64,000 nt of DNA from Bacteroidales bacterium UBA5197 (GTDB lineage: Bacteria; Bacteroidota; Bacteroidia; Bacteroidales; Lentimicrobiaceae): NCBI GenBank assembly GCA_002412885.1, contig DHVX01000061.1, forward strand, positions 1 through 64,000, read 5' to 3'. How positions within the stretch are numbered: the first letter of the stretch is position 1; every line of letters begins with the position of its first letter. Both the position numbers and the translations under genes were made by a program. Below the pieces are notes generated by a model. The model ran no database searches. It was not told the origin of the DNA and worked only from the letters and a program-made list of their open reading frames with translations. Below, piece after piece: positions 50,625-60,093 of this stretch.

Positions 50625-52874
50625 TTACTCCACCACCAATTCATCAATAAAAATCCAGGCAGGCTGATTGGCTCCGCGGTGCCAGTCGGGGCAGGTTTTG
50701 TGGCTGATGGCGGTCATTTTCAGGTAGCGGGCATTGGTTTCCTGAAAATCAAAGCTGAAATGGACTGGCTTCTGTCCGAAATTTCGCACAGGTTCGGGAA
50801 TTTTCTCGCAGTAAACCTGCGCAAAGGTTTGCCCGTCTTCAGAAACTTCAATAATAATTTCCAAAGGGAGAAATATCCAGCTCACCAGATCGAGGAAGAA
50901 ATTTGCTTCCACTTTGCTGAATTTCTCTATGCTTCCGAAATCGATCAGCAGTTCCATATCGTTTCCCTGATAACCCAACCAGTTCAGCCTGAAATGCTGT
51001 CCGCCAAAAAGACCATCGGTGAGCGCTTTTTCACCACCCACATTATAAAGCGGACTGTAAGTGGTAAGTGAAGTAATGCTTTTGCCCGCCGCTTTGTTGG
51101 GTTTGATGGCCATTGCAGCAATATTCAAGGCCTGAGCACGGTATTGTGCAGGGCTGTATCCGTTTTCATCAATGGAAAGAATGCCTGTTTTTTCGCAGTT
51201 TTCAACAAAACGATCAAGCAGAACTGCCATCTCAGGATTTATCTCCTTAACTCCGTTTGTGGTGCGGTAAAACGACAAAACAGGATCGTTAAGATTCAGG
51301 GCAATATCCAGAAAAGCAAAATCGAAGCTGCAACGCTGACGCAAAACCCGGGTAAGACTGATCGGATCACCGGCAACCAGTGCTTCAGCATTATCCATCA
51401 AAACTTTGTATTCATGCATCAATGCCGGTTTCAGAAACCAATCTGAATACATGATGGGATAGCCATAGATATCAAGTCCGCGTTCATGAGCACGAACCTC
51501 CATCTCATGTTGAATCCGGCTGAAATATTCAAGCATTATCGGTGCCGCGGCGCCATAAGATGCATTGAAAAACGTTTGCCGGAAAGTGGGTTCATCCAGA
51601 TTCACATCCCACAATAACCTTGCGATAAGTGCCTGTTTGTATTCGCTGAAATCAGACCACGACCCGCCACTCCCCTGCTGAAACATCATGGGAACACCGT
51701 GCTTGTGAAAAAACTGAATGTTTTTCGGAAGCACCTCAAAATTCGGGAAAGGGCAGGTATAGGTTTTAAACTGCACCACATAATCCCACATAAAAATATT
51801 TTGAGTAAGCGCGGCCCAATCCTTCATATCCTTCACAAAATCACGGCTGCGCAAATCGGTCTCCAAAGGCTGACTCCGGTTGCATTCAATGGAGCAGAAC
51901 ATGATATTTACATTGCTGTCAGGAACAATGGCCGTGGGCGCTGAGCGGGTAAACTGGTAGGCAAGTGTGGAAATGTGTTTGTGAGGAAATTGCCTGGCAA
52001 TCTGGTTAGCCATAGACACATAAGCTCCGGAAATGCTGCCAAATTTATCGTAAAGTGCCTGACAATGATCACATTCGCAATAATTGATGCAATCGTTCTG
52101 TGACACCGACCAATACTTACATTCCGGTTTTGCAGCCATTTCCTTACTCAGGTTTTCCGAAAGCAGATCAATAACCGATTGATTGCTCAGGCACAACTGA
52201 CCATCGCGGATGCGTTTTCCGTTAACCAATGAATAATATTCAGGATTTTTGTCAAAATAAACATCAGGAGGCATCAGCTTGTGAAAGGTATGCACAAACA
52301 TGCCCCAATCGTCCATAAGCTGGGTGCGGGCGGGCAGGTAGAACTCCGGATTTTCTTTATCAGGAAAGTGAGGATGGCGGAAAGCGAAATCGGGCTGCGT
52401 AAAATGGCTGATTTCAGGCAGTGAAAAAGTGGTGTTAACCGGAATGTATTGCTCTCCATTGCCAAACCAGAAGCAGCCGGCATAATCCTGAAGCAGGGCA
52501 TACACCGCATAAACATTGCCGGTTGAATTGTTGCCGGCAAGGTAAAAGTTGCCGCTTTCGCTGAAAATGCAGAAGCCATCGCTGCTGAGCGATTTCAGTT
52601 TACCGAACTGTGATTTCAAGGTAAACCATTCACTGCCAACGAAAAATGACTTCAGGCGTTTGTCAGGTTTGTTTGTTATTTTCACTGCGGCGCCAGTAAT
52701 TCTGTAAAGATAATCCTGCAATTCGTTGGCTGCAAAAAAAGTAGTGGAATCGGCATCCTTATCAACCACAATGTTGTAAAGTGATTTACCTTCAGCAGCA
52801 ATGCGGTGATTGATTTCCTGAGCCGGAAGCATGTTGTAAATCAAACCAAAAAATAAAAGCAGGATATTTTTCAT
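50625..52874 (-). CDS. DUF4838 protein with discoidin-like C-terminal domain
   Basis: Starting at ATG 52874 this is a 749-residue exported protein (signal MKNILLLFFGLIYNMLPAQ). After a small N-terminal alpha/beta domain (FFAANELQDYLYRITGAAV, like alpha-glucuronidase N-domains), residues about 150-430 form the DUF4838 barrel-like region (KYWSVSQNDCINYCECDHCQALY, FMWDYVVQF). The final 150 residues look like an F5/8 type C (discoidin) beta sandwich (KFSKVEANFFLDLVSWIF, ETNARYLKMTAISHK). DUF4838 proteins are thought to be glycoside-active and are common in polysaccharide-using Bacteroidota. No SusC/D pair is adjacent. Substrate unknown. Confidence 0.82.
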   Translation of the reverse strand: MKNILLLFFGLIYNMLPAQEINHRIAAEGKSLYNIVVDKDADSTTFFAANELQDYLYRITGAAVKITNKPDKRLKSFFVGSEWFTLKSQFGKLKSLSSDGFCIFSESGNFYLAGNNSTGNVYAVYALLQDYAGCFWFGNGEQYIPVNTTFSLPEISHFTQPDFAFRHPHFPDKENPEFYLPARTQLMDDWGMFVHTFHKLMPPDVYFDKNPEYYSLVNGKRIRDGQLCLSNQSVIDLLSENLSKEMAAKPECKYWSVSQNDCINYCECDHCQALYDKFGSISGAYVSMANQIARQFPHKHISTLAYQFTRSAPTAIVPDSNVNIMFCSIECNRSQPLETDLRSRDFVKDMKDWAALTQNIFMWDYVVQFKTYTCPFPNFEVLPKNIQFFHKHGVPMMFQQGSGGSWSDFSEYKQALIARLLWDVNLDEPTFRQTFFNASYGAAAPIMLEYFSRIQHEMEVRAHERGLDIYGYPIMYSDWFLKPALMHEYKVLMDNAEALVAGDPISLTRVLRQRCSFDFAFLDIALNLNDPVLSFYRTTNGVKEINPEMAVLLDRFVENCEKTGILSIDENGYSPAQYRAQALNIAAMAIKPNKAAGKSITSLTTYSPLYNVGGEKALTDGLFGGQHFRLNWLGYQGNDMELLIDFGSIEKFSKVEANFFLDLVSWIFLPLEIIIEVSEDGQTFAQVYCEKIPEPVRNFGQKPVHFSFDFQETNARYLKMTAISHKTCPDWHRGANQPAWIFIDELVVE

Positions 52875-53045
52875 AACATCGGAATTTCTGAGCCAAAGAT
52901 GAGAAAAAATGAAATACTTTTTAAAATTTTTCACTATTGATTTTAAGTGAAACCATTTCTTCCGGTGAAGCCGTCCACAGTACAAGGCTTATTTGTCCAC
53001 GGATTGATTTTTATCACTATTGTCAGGTAAAAATCGAAAAAATAC

Positions 53046-53131
53046 TTGCCACCAAATCTCCAAGACTCCAAATTACACAAAATGAATAAATTATATTGGT
53101 GATTTTTGGTGATTTAGTGCTTTAGTGGCAA
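53046..53131. repeat. REP-like inverted repeat (TTGCCAC family)
   Basis: An 86-bp element begins TTGCCACCAAATC and ends GATTTAGTGCTTTAGTGGCAA, with 7-bp perfect outer arms and looser inner complementarity. This kind of TTGCCAC...GTGGCAA repeat is familiar from many Bacteroidota intergenic regions. Confidence 0.6.
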
Positions 53132-53455
53132 ATTTAATAAAGTAAGGTACTGTTCTACAACTTTTGTAAAAGGGCAACAATATCAGTCATTTGGAATAAT
53201 ATTCGAAACTTTCCCCGGACAACAATGATTTTTTATGCTTCTCCGGTTCCCATGGAAGCTTTTTTTGTCAACGGATTACAGTTAGCCGAAATTCAAATCT
53301 ATGTTATTAATAAGCCTTATTTAGAAGTCTTATAAATAGCAGAAATGAGGATAAAGGCAATTCAATTTCCTATATTTGCTATGATAACCGGAGCTACCTC
53401 GTGAACTTCGGTCATTTGCAACAATATTGTTTACTTCCTTATTAAAAATGCGATT
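53132..53455. other. Intergenic region before the LamG/SH3 gene
   Basis: No gene is visible. The only supportable signal is a perfect -7 box, TATATTTG at 53371-53378, 78 bases before the ATG at 53456, implying a moderately long leader. Confidence 0.5.
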
Positions 53456-55090
53456 ATGAGAAACGCCTTCTCCATACTCCGCAAAACCGTGATGCGCCTG
53501 GCTATTATAAGTGTCGGGCTGGTGTTTTCAATATTTATTTCTGCAGCAGCAACCTCATCGGTTGACACATCACTTATTGCTCATTTCCCACTCAACGGAA
53601 ATGCAAAAAATTCAGTTACAAGCGGAGTCAGCGGAAAATCAACCCGCGTAAAAGCCACTGCCGACCGTCACGGATCGGCTAAATCGGCCAGTCTTTTTCA
53701 TCCGGGGCCGGGCATGGAATTCAGTATGATGGAATTTCCGCTGGATATTTCGCCAAAAAAATACCCCGAAATCACCATCACTTTCTGGATAAAAGCAGAG
53801 GAAACATTCAAAAGCCTTGCTCCGCTGCAAAGTGGCAATGATGAAAGCCGGCGTATAATTACGCGAACCCGCGACGGGGCGCAGCGTTGGTGTGCTTCGG
53901 GAGGTAAAGATGGCAACATTTATGGCACTGCTGTTTTAAAGGATCAATGGACATTTATAGCGGTGGTTTATGACTCTCCCAACGAGCAGGCCAGGCTGAT
54001 TGTCAACAATGAAGTATTTGCCGGAAGGGCACGCATGGGAAACAGCAATCCCGGAATATTGGCCGGCTCATTCAATGGCGCAATGGACGAACTGATGATT
54101 TTCGGCAGAGCACTTTCGCTTGAAGAAATTGAAAGCATTTATGGCAGTCAGATAGACAAAAACACGGAAGAATTTCCTATAAAAGACAGAAGCAGCTACC
54201 GGCAGAAACGCGAAGCAAGCAAACTATCGGGCATAAAGCAGGGCGATCAGTATATTGTCGGCTATAAAGAACTCATGATACGCGACAGCATGCGCAGTTT
54301 GAATACAATTTATATTTTTCGTGAAGGCGATACCATTTCAGTAATTTCAGAAATGGGAAAAGACTGGTTTCTGGTGACAAATCCAAAAGGCGAACAGGGT
54401 TATGTTTCAGGAAAGACATTAAAAGCGAATGCATACCGGACCGGCGATTTTAAGCCTCTGTTCAGATTACTGAACTGGCTATCCCAGATATTTATGATGA
54501 ACCGATTTGCCAACTGGATTGTGGCTGCGATATTTCTGGCAATTATTTATTTCGCCGTTAAATACCGCGTAAAGCTTAACAACTGGTTTGCCAGGATAGG
54601 AAAACAATCAGAAACTGAAGCCTTTGCATCAAAAGCACAAAAGAAATCAGGAATAAAACGTCCGCCTATCCTGCAAAAGTATTTCCCGGTTCAATACCCG
54701 AAATGGTGGATGATTGCGCCGGGCTTGTTGTTTGGCTTGCTGATAATCACCGGATCTTTCTGGGATTCTTCTGAATTGGAATGGTACTTCAGTGAAGGCG
54801 CAAAAATAATACCGCAAGATTTTACCCTGCCGATACACTGGGTTTTATGGGCAGTCAGTCTCGTAATAATTTTGCTGATTATTGCCCTGGCGCTTGAGAG
54901 CCTGAGCATTGCAGGTCCACTGGCCGGATTGCTCAGATTCGCTATGCTGGCAGTGCTGAACGTAATGGCCATTGTGGTATTCCTTTACCTTCTGGCAGGC
55001 ATAATCCTGATTATTCTCGGAATAATACTTCTGATTTTTGCCCTGTCAATGCTGTTCAGCGGAGGCAGCCGCCGAAGATATGATTATTAA
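53456..55090 (+). CDS. LamG-like lectin / SH3 membrane protein
   Basis: A 544-residue membrane protein. A signal or anchor sequence (residues 8-34) is followed by a concanavalin A-like LamG fold (about 40-225: LIAHFPLNGNAKNSV, ITITFWIKAEETFKSLAPLQSG, GSFNGAMDELMIFGRALSLEEIESIYG) and a bacterial SH3-like domain (about 265-325, YIFREGDTISVISEMGKDWFLVTNPKGEQGYVSG). Then come four or more membrane helices (about 351-372, 420-440, 462-482, 490-536) and an Arg-rich tail. The extracellular part would bind glycans or wall. It is 44 bases upstream of the tandem AAA+ gene, so the two probably work together. Confidence 0.75.
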   Translation: MRNAFSILRKTVMRLAIISVGLVFSIFISAAATSSVDTSLIAHFPLNGNAKNSVTSGVSGKSTRVKATADRHGSAKSASLFHPGPGMEFSMMEFPLDISPKKYPEITITFWIKAEETFKSLAPLQSGNDESRRIITRTRDGAQRWCASGGKDGNIYGTAVLKDQWTFIAVVYDSPNEQARLIVNNEVFAGRARMGNSNPGILAGSFNGAMDELMIFGRALSLEEIESIYGSQIDKNTEEFPIKDRSSYRQKREASKLSGIKQGDQYIVGYKELMIRDSMRSLNTIYIFREGDTISVISEMGKDWFLVTNPKGEQGYVSGKTLKANAYRTGDFKPLFRLLNWLSQIFMMNRFANWIVAAIFLAIIYFAVKYRVKLNNWFARIGKQSETEAFASKAQKKSGIKRPPILQKYFPVQYPKWWMIAPGLLFGLLIITGSFWDSSELEWYFSEGAKIIPQDFTLPIHWVLWAVSLVIILLIIALALESLSIAGPLAGLLRFAMLAVLNVMAIVVFLYLLAGIILIILGIILLIFALSMLFSGGSRRRYDY

Positions 55091-55134
55091 AAAACCATTT
55101 ATTTCTATTTCCTGAACTTCAAAAAAATGCCATT

Positions 55135-58100
55135 ATGCAATCCGACAAATATCTGCTCACCAATGCTTTCCCTGAAAAGGAAATAGCTGCAGCATGGGAA
55201 AAAGACCAGCAAATACACGGCCTGGCTTTCGGACAAGGAAAATGGGTGCTTCTCACCTCTACCAAAACCAGTTACGGTCTGCAGCGCTGGGCAACCAACG
55301 GCAATTTTCCGGCCGAGGAAATCAAAGATGGCTGGGATAACCTGTTCGACGTAATTTTTCTTTCGTATGTTAACGATCGCTGGGTTGTATTTCAGGCACA
55401 GAACACCGGTTACACCGATCAGATATGGCGCACCAGCAGCAAATTTCCCGAAAAGGAAGTTCAGAAAGGACTTGGTGACGGCTATAAGATTACCTCGGTT
55501 GCCTATGGACTTGACCGCTGGGCGGTGGTAATGTCGAAAGGACCAAAGACGACCAATCAAACGGTCAGTATTTCTGTGGATTTCCCAACTTCGACCATCA
55601 ACGATGGGTGGAATGAAGGGAAAGATATTACTTCACTTGCTTATGGCGATGGAAACTGGGTGCTGGTAATGTCGGCCAATACAGGTTTCCAGACACAAAG
55701 CTGGGCAACCCGAAACAACCTTGAATCCTCGCTTATAAAGGAAAAAGCTGCTGCCGGAAATGACATCAGCAGCCTGTTCTATGCCAATGGATTATGGGCA
55801 ATTGTTTTCACCACTTTCGGAGATCAGGAAACTGAAACCGAGCAGGACGAAACCGATTCATCAGGCACAACTGACGAACCTGACAGCAATCAGGAATTCA
55901 GTGCTGAAGCCATGGCACAATTTGAATCGGGAAAACGGTTTACCGAAAAGGGCCAGAACGACAAAGCCATTGCATGTTTCAGAAAAGCAATTAAACTTGA
56001 GCCGGACTTTCATTCCGCGCACAATTCGCTGGGTGTTGCCCTTGACGAAACAGGCGAAACAGACGAAGCGCTGGAGTGTTTCAGGAAAGCATACAAGCTT
56101 AGTCCTGAAAACTCAACCATTCTTGGCAATCTGGTGAGTCAGATTGTTGACAACGAAGAGCCTCTCAGCGAGATCATTACACTGATTGAAAAAGCAAAGA
56201 AGAGTGTGGTCAAAGGCATTAACACTTCCATGGCATTGAGAAACATTGGCCTGGCTTACAAAGATGCCGGTAATAAAGAAGCAGCCATCACCTACCTGAA
56301 AAAGGCTGTAAAAAACGACCCGGAGGATAATCTGGCGAAACAATATCTTGAAGAAGCTGAAAATCTCTCCTCAGAAAACAAAAATATCGAAACTCCGATT
56401 ATGCCTTCCGGCACTGAAAAGGTTGAAGACTTACTTCATGAACTGAACATTATGACGGGGCTTGACAACATAAAAAGTGATGTTGACTCGCTGATGAAGT
56501 TCATCATGATTGAAAAGAAACGACAGGAAAGGGGCTATGCAGTTGGCAAAACTACGCTGCATACAGTATTTCTCGGCCCTCCGGGAACCGGAAAAACAAC
56601 CGTTGCCCGTTTGATGGGAAGACTTTTCAAAGCCATGGGTCTGCTTAGCAAAGGCCATGTTGTAGAAGTTGACCGCGCCGATCTTGTGGGTGAATTTATT
56701 GGATCAACCGCCATAAAAACCACCAAAGTAATTAATTCAGCATTGGGCGGCATTTTGTTTATTGACGAAGCATACGCTCTGGCTCCTGAAGGTGCAGGTA
56801 ATGATTTCGGAACAGAAGCCATCAACACCCTGGTTAAGCTGATGGAAGATCACAAACACGACCTCATTGTAATTGTTGCCGGCTACTCCGATGAGATGAA
56901 GCGGTTTATTGCTTCAAATCCCGGGCTTCAGCACAGATTTACACGGTATTTCTATTTCAACGATTACAATCCTGTGCAACTGACAGCTATTTTCAAATCG
57001 ATTTGCAAGGAGAAGAATTTCACAATCACCAAAGAAGCCGGCGAAAAAGTGACCCGATATTTTGAGTTTTTGTATAATTCAAAAGACAAAAACTTCGGAA
57101 ATGCACGCACGGCAAGGAATCTGTTTGAGGAAGCTGTTCACCTTCAATCGGCCAGGCTGGCGATGTCGGATATTGATAAACTTTCAGATGCCGAAATGCA
57201 GACCATTACGCTTGACGACATTACGGCCTCGGTAAAAGATGAGTACGAGGACAAAAAAGAGGAAACACTTGAAGATATCATGGGCGAATTGCAAAACATG
57301 GTCGGACTTGAAGAAATCAAGCAGAATGTAAGCACGCTTGTCAACTTTATCAAAACCCAGCAAAGGTTAAAAGCCAAGGGATTTGAAACCGATGATGTTT
57401 CTCTTCACAGTGTGTTTTTCGGCCCTCCGGGAACCGGCAAAACCACCGTTGCCCGATTGATGGGGCGCATTTATAAATCTCTGGGTCTTTTGCCAAAAGG
57501 CCATGTGGTTGAAGTTGCCAGAGCGCAGCTGGTTGGAGAATATGTTGGTCAGACTGCCCCGAAAACCGATGCAGTTATTGATTCAGCCCTTTACGGGATA
57601 CTGTTTATTGATGAGGCCTATTCGCTTACTTCCGAAAAGGGAGGAAACGATTTTGGCAAAGAAGCCGTTGATACGCTGCTCAAAAGAATGGACGATGACC
57701 GGGACAAAATAGCGGTGATTGTTGCCGGTTATACCGGTGAAATGCAAAGACTCATAGGTTCCAATGCAGGTCTTGAATCCAGGTTTAACAACTACTTTTA
57801 CTTCAACGATTACAGCCCTGCGGAACTTCTTGAAATTTTTATACGCCGTGTTGAACAGCGCCGGTTTCGTATACAACCGGATGCCCTGAACCTGATAAGT
57901 GCATTTTTTACTAAATGCCATAATGAAAAAACCGAGAGTTTCGGCAATGGCAGAATGGTCAGGAATTTTTATGAAAAGATCATCAAAACCCACAGCAACC
58001 GCATTGCACAGCTTGAAAACCTGAGCCGCGAGGAACTTACAATGTTTACATTTGAAGATGCTGAACAGGCTATTAAGCTGATGAGCAGCATTATGGGAAT

Positions 58101-58152
58101 AGGTGCAAACTCAGCAGGGTCAGGCAAACCGATAGGATTCAGCAAGAAGTAG
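55135..58152 (+). CDS. Tandem CbbX/SpoVK-type AAA+ protein with DUF7477 and TPR regions
   Basis: A 1005-residue soluble protein. Residues 1-225 contain about five repeats of 45-50 residues (ITSLAYGDGNWVLVMS, ITSVAYGLDRWAVVMS) ending in W-x-T/S-x-x-FP, the pattern of DUF7477. An acidic linker (about 228-255) leads to TPRs (258-412, NDKAIACFRKAIKLEPDFHSAHNSLGVAL). Two AAA+ domains of the CbxX/CfqX (CbbX, SpoVK) family follow, with Walker A GPPGTGKTTVARLMGR near 481 and again near 763, and Walker B ILFIDEAYAL near 540 and ILFIDEAYSL near 821. Such ATPases remodel protein complexes (rubisco activase, EccA of type VII secretion). The target here is unknown. Confidence 0.87.
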   Translation: MQSDKYLLTNAFPEKEIAAAWEKDQQIHGLAFGQGKWVLLTSTKTSYGLQRWATNGNFPAEEIKDGWDNLFDVIFLSYVNDRWVVFQAQNTGYTDQIWRTSSKFPEKEVQKGLGDGYKITSVAYGLDRWAVVMSKGPKTTNQTVSISVDFPTSTINDGWNEGKDITSLAYGDGNWVLVMSANTGFQTQSWATRNNLESSLIKEKAAAGNDISSLFYANGLWAIVFTTFGDQETETEQDETDSSGTTDEPDSNQEFSAEAMAQFESGKRFTEKGQNDKAIACFRKAIKLEPDFHSAHNSLGVALDETGETDEALECFRKAYKLSPENSTILGNLVSQIVDNEEPLSEIITLIEKAKKSVVKGINTSMALRNIGLAYKDAGNKEAAITYLKKAVKNDPEDNLAKQYLEEAENLSSENKNIETPIMPSGTEKVEDLLHELNIMTGLDNIKSDVDSLMKFIMIEKKRQERGYAVGKTTLHTVFLGPPGTGKTTVARLMGRLFKAMGLLSKGHVVEVDRADLVGEFIGSTAIKTTKVINSALGGILFIDEAYALAPEGAGNDFGTEAINTLVKLMEDHKHDLIVIVAGYSDEMKRFIASNPGLQHRFTRYFYFNDYNPVQLTAIFKSICKEKNFTITKEAGEKVTRYFEFLYNSKDKNFGNARTARNLFEEAVHLQSARLAMSDIDKLSDAEMQTITLDDITASVKDEYEDKKEETLEDIMGELQNMVGLEEIKQNVSTLVNFIKTQQRLKAKGFETDDVSLHSVFFGPPGTGKTTVARLMGRIYKSLGLLPKGHVVEVARAQLVGEYVGQTAPKTDAVIDSALYGILFIDEAYSLTSEKGGNDFGKEAVDTLLKRMDDDRDKIAVIVAGYTGEMQRLIGSNAGLESRFNNYFYFNDYSPAELLEIFIRRVEQRRFRIQPDALNLISAFFTKCHNEKTESFGNGRMVRNFYEKIIKTHSNRIAQLENLSREELTMFTFEDAEQAIKLMSSIMGIGANSAGSGKPIGFSKK

Positions 58153-58243
58153 TTAGAATGGGGTGAAGGATAAATTTCTGGAATGCATCTGGATAATTTT
58201 TCCAGAATCATATTTTATTATGCGGTCGAAGAAAGTATGTTTT

Positions 58244-58780
58244 ATTCGCCCCCTTCGGGGACGCCGTTTCGTCTGTACATCCGCTATCCGTGGGTTCCAT
58301 TGCATTTCACCCACGGTTATTTGAAATTCGCCCCCTTCGGGGACGCGTGTAAGAAAGCCTAAGGTGAACAATATCAATAACTGTGAGAGGAGCACTTTGA
58401 GAGAATCTACGATCAGTAAGGATATTTATTCGCCCCCTTAGGGGACGCCGTTTCGTCTGTACATCCGCTATCCGTGGGTTCCGCTACGTTTCACCCACGG
58501 TTATTTGAAATTTGCCCCCTTCGGGGACGCGTGTCAGAGCGCCGAAGGTGCTCAATATCAATAACCGTGGGTGGAGCACTTTGAGAGAATCTACGATCAG
58601 GAAGGATATTTATTCGCCCCCTTCGGGGACGCCGTTTCGTCTTTACGCACGCTATCCGTGGGTTCCATTGCATTTCACCCACGGTTATTTGAAATTTGCC
58701 CCCTTCGGAGACGCGTGTAAGAAAGCCTAAGGTGATCAATATCAATAACTGTGGATGGAGCACTTTGCGGAACCCACGGT
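58244..58780. repeat. Tandem array of a 184-bp unit (2.9 copies)
   Basis: Copies start at 58244, 58428 and 58612 with an exact 184-base period, each opening ATTCGCCCCCTT(C/A)GGGGACG. Every unit holds two CCCC-ttc-GGGG hairpins and a perfect 8-bp inverted repeat (CCGTGGGT...ACCCACGG). Copies differ by a few substitutions. Open frames on the minus strand (58153-58395, 58491-58763) only translate the repeat and are not called. Confidence 0.85.
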
Positions 58781-58833
58781 AAATGAGCCTATAAGTAACT
58801 TCAATCTTGCTTTACGCGACACCCTGAGCAATA

Positions 58834-59325
58834 TTATTTCCTTGCAAAAGGTGGCAAATACTTAAGATAAATGTAGAAGCCTGAATCAGGTACCTTTTTA
58901 ATTATGATGAGATCCTTACTTCTGTGTAAGTAATCTGCTTCCCTTTTTTCAGAGAATGATTTGCTTAAAAAGTTATATAAAGATGTACTGTCATGAATCA
59001 GACTCATATTCAGGCCTTTGGATATATTTGCTATTTCCATATTCACATTTATCATTGAAAATTGGTTTACATCCACCATTTGAATAATGCCTAGGTCATC
59101 AGGCTTTAGTTGTGTGTTTTCTTTCATTCCTTTCAGGAAAGTCAGCAAATGGCTATAGTCATTATTAGCTGTAATATTTATTTCCGGCTTTTTGATATCC
59201 TTTTGAAGTTCTCGGGTAAGCTTACGCAAGATCATCCGCGGAAATAAAATGTAGTAATAAACAAGATATATCACCACCAGAGTGACAATCAGAATTATAA
59301 GTACGATTTTTAACAGAACTCCCAT
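58834..59325 (-). CDS. Small single-pass membrane protein, unknown function
   Basis: A 163-residue protein with an N-terminal membrane helix (VLLKIVLIILIVTLVVIYLVYYYILF, residues 2-27) followed by a soluble domain of about 130 residues mixing helices and strands (RKLTRELQKDIKKPEINITANNDYSHLLTFLKGMKE, DLIIIKKVPDSGFYIYLKYLPP). It is probably bitopic with the domain on one face of the inner membrane. No family is recognised. It lies 45 bases after the phosphoesterase gene on the same strand and may be the end of that operon. Confidence 0.6.
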   Translation of the reverse strand: MGVLLKIVLIILIVTLVVIYLVYYYILFPRMILRKLTRELQKDIKKPEINITANNDYSHLLTFLKGMKENTQLKPDDLGIIQMVDVNQFSMINVNMEIANISKGLNMSLIHDSTSLYNFLSKSFSEKREADYLHRSKDLIIIKKVPDSGFYIYLKYLPPFARK

Positions 59326-59370
59326 ATAAAATATCCAATTCCCCGTCTGTTTGACTGCTTCAAGCCTCCC

Positions 59371-60090
59371 TTAATCCATATCCAGATTGGGTTGCACTTT
59401 CAGCTCCATTGAACCCAGTTCTAGTGCAACTAGGTTGCCATAACCCGGGCGGTTGGCCATATAGCAGCCATTGTCAAGATCGATAAACGGATAACGGGAG
59501 TTGTTGATCGATATATCAATAAACTCAAGATTTACCGGCACGTGGCCATGTATAAGCCGGCGATTTCCGATTTTTGATGGCACTATTTTATAATCCTTCA
59601 CCCATAACATTGCCCATTCATCGCGGAAAGGATCATCATGATTGAAGTTCAATCCGGCATGAACAAGAATAAAATTGCCGGTTTCATGATACAAAGGCAA
59701 TTTACGCATCCATTCGATGTAATGCTCAGGAATGGCTGCAAGATCATCGGTTCCGAAACTTTCAAGCGCTTCCTTTCCACCATGTTTAAGCCATTGACTC
59801 TTCGACTGATTGGTTTGTTTGATAAAAAGGAAGCTCTTGAGGTTGCGTTCTTCGTCCCATGATTTGACGAAGAAATCCTCGTGATTGCCTTTTAAGGCCA
59901 CAATATTGTATCCCTGATTTTCAAGACCCATCACATAATCGAGCACCTGTTTTGAATAAGGCCCGCGATCAACAAAATCGCCCAGAAACAGCAACTGATC
60001 ATCAACAGAAGGGACGATCTGAGTTTCAATCAACGCTTGTAAACTGTGGAAACAGCCATGAATATCAGGGATAACCCATTGTTTCGGCAT
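59371..60090 (-). CDS. Calcineurin-like metallophosphoesterase (Ser/Thr phosphatase type)
   Basis: A 239-residue two-metal phosphoesterase of the PPP/diadenosine tetraphosphatase branch. It shows IPDIHGCFHSL at residue 8 (D-x-H), FLGDFVDRGPYSKQVLDY near residue 36 (GDxxDRG), LKGNHEDFFVKSW near residue 67 (GNHE) and the metal-ligand His in ILVHAGLNF and LIHGHVPV. It could dephosphorylate proteins or cleave Ap4A. It lies 3 bases downstream of gpmA, so co-expression is likely. Confidence 0.85.
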   Translation of the reverse strand: MPKQWVIPDIHGCFHSLQALIETQIVPSVDDQLLFLGDFVDRGPYSKQVLDYVMGLENQGYNIVALKGNHEDFFVKSWDEERNLKSFLFIKQTNQSKSQWLKHGGKEALESFGTDDLAAIPEHYIEWMRKLPLYHETGNFILVHAGLNFNHDDPFRDEWAMLWVKDYKIVPSKIGNRRLIHGHVPVNLEFIDISINNSRYPFIDLDNGCYMANRPGYGNLVALELGSMELKVQPNLDMD

Positions 60091-60093
60091 TTC

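Noticed and set aside
58153..58763. Two minus-strand open frames of 80 and 90 codons with similar protein sequence
   Set aside because: Both are translations of the 184-bp repeat, lack promoters, and their similarity only reflects the DNA repeat.
58244..58780. Possible CRISPR array in the evenly spaced repeats
   Set aside because: The spacing is 184 bases and the whole unit, not just a short repeat, is conserved between copies. There are no unique spacers and no cas genes.
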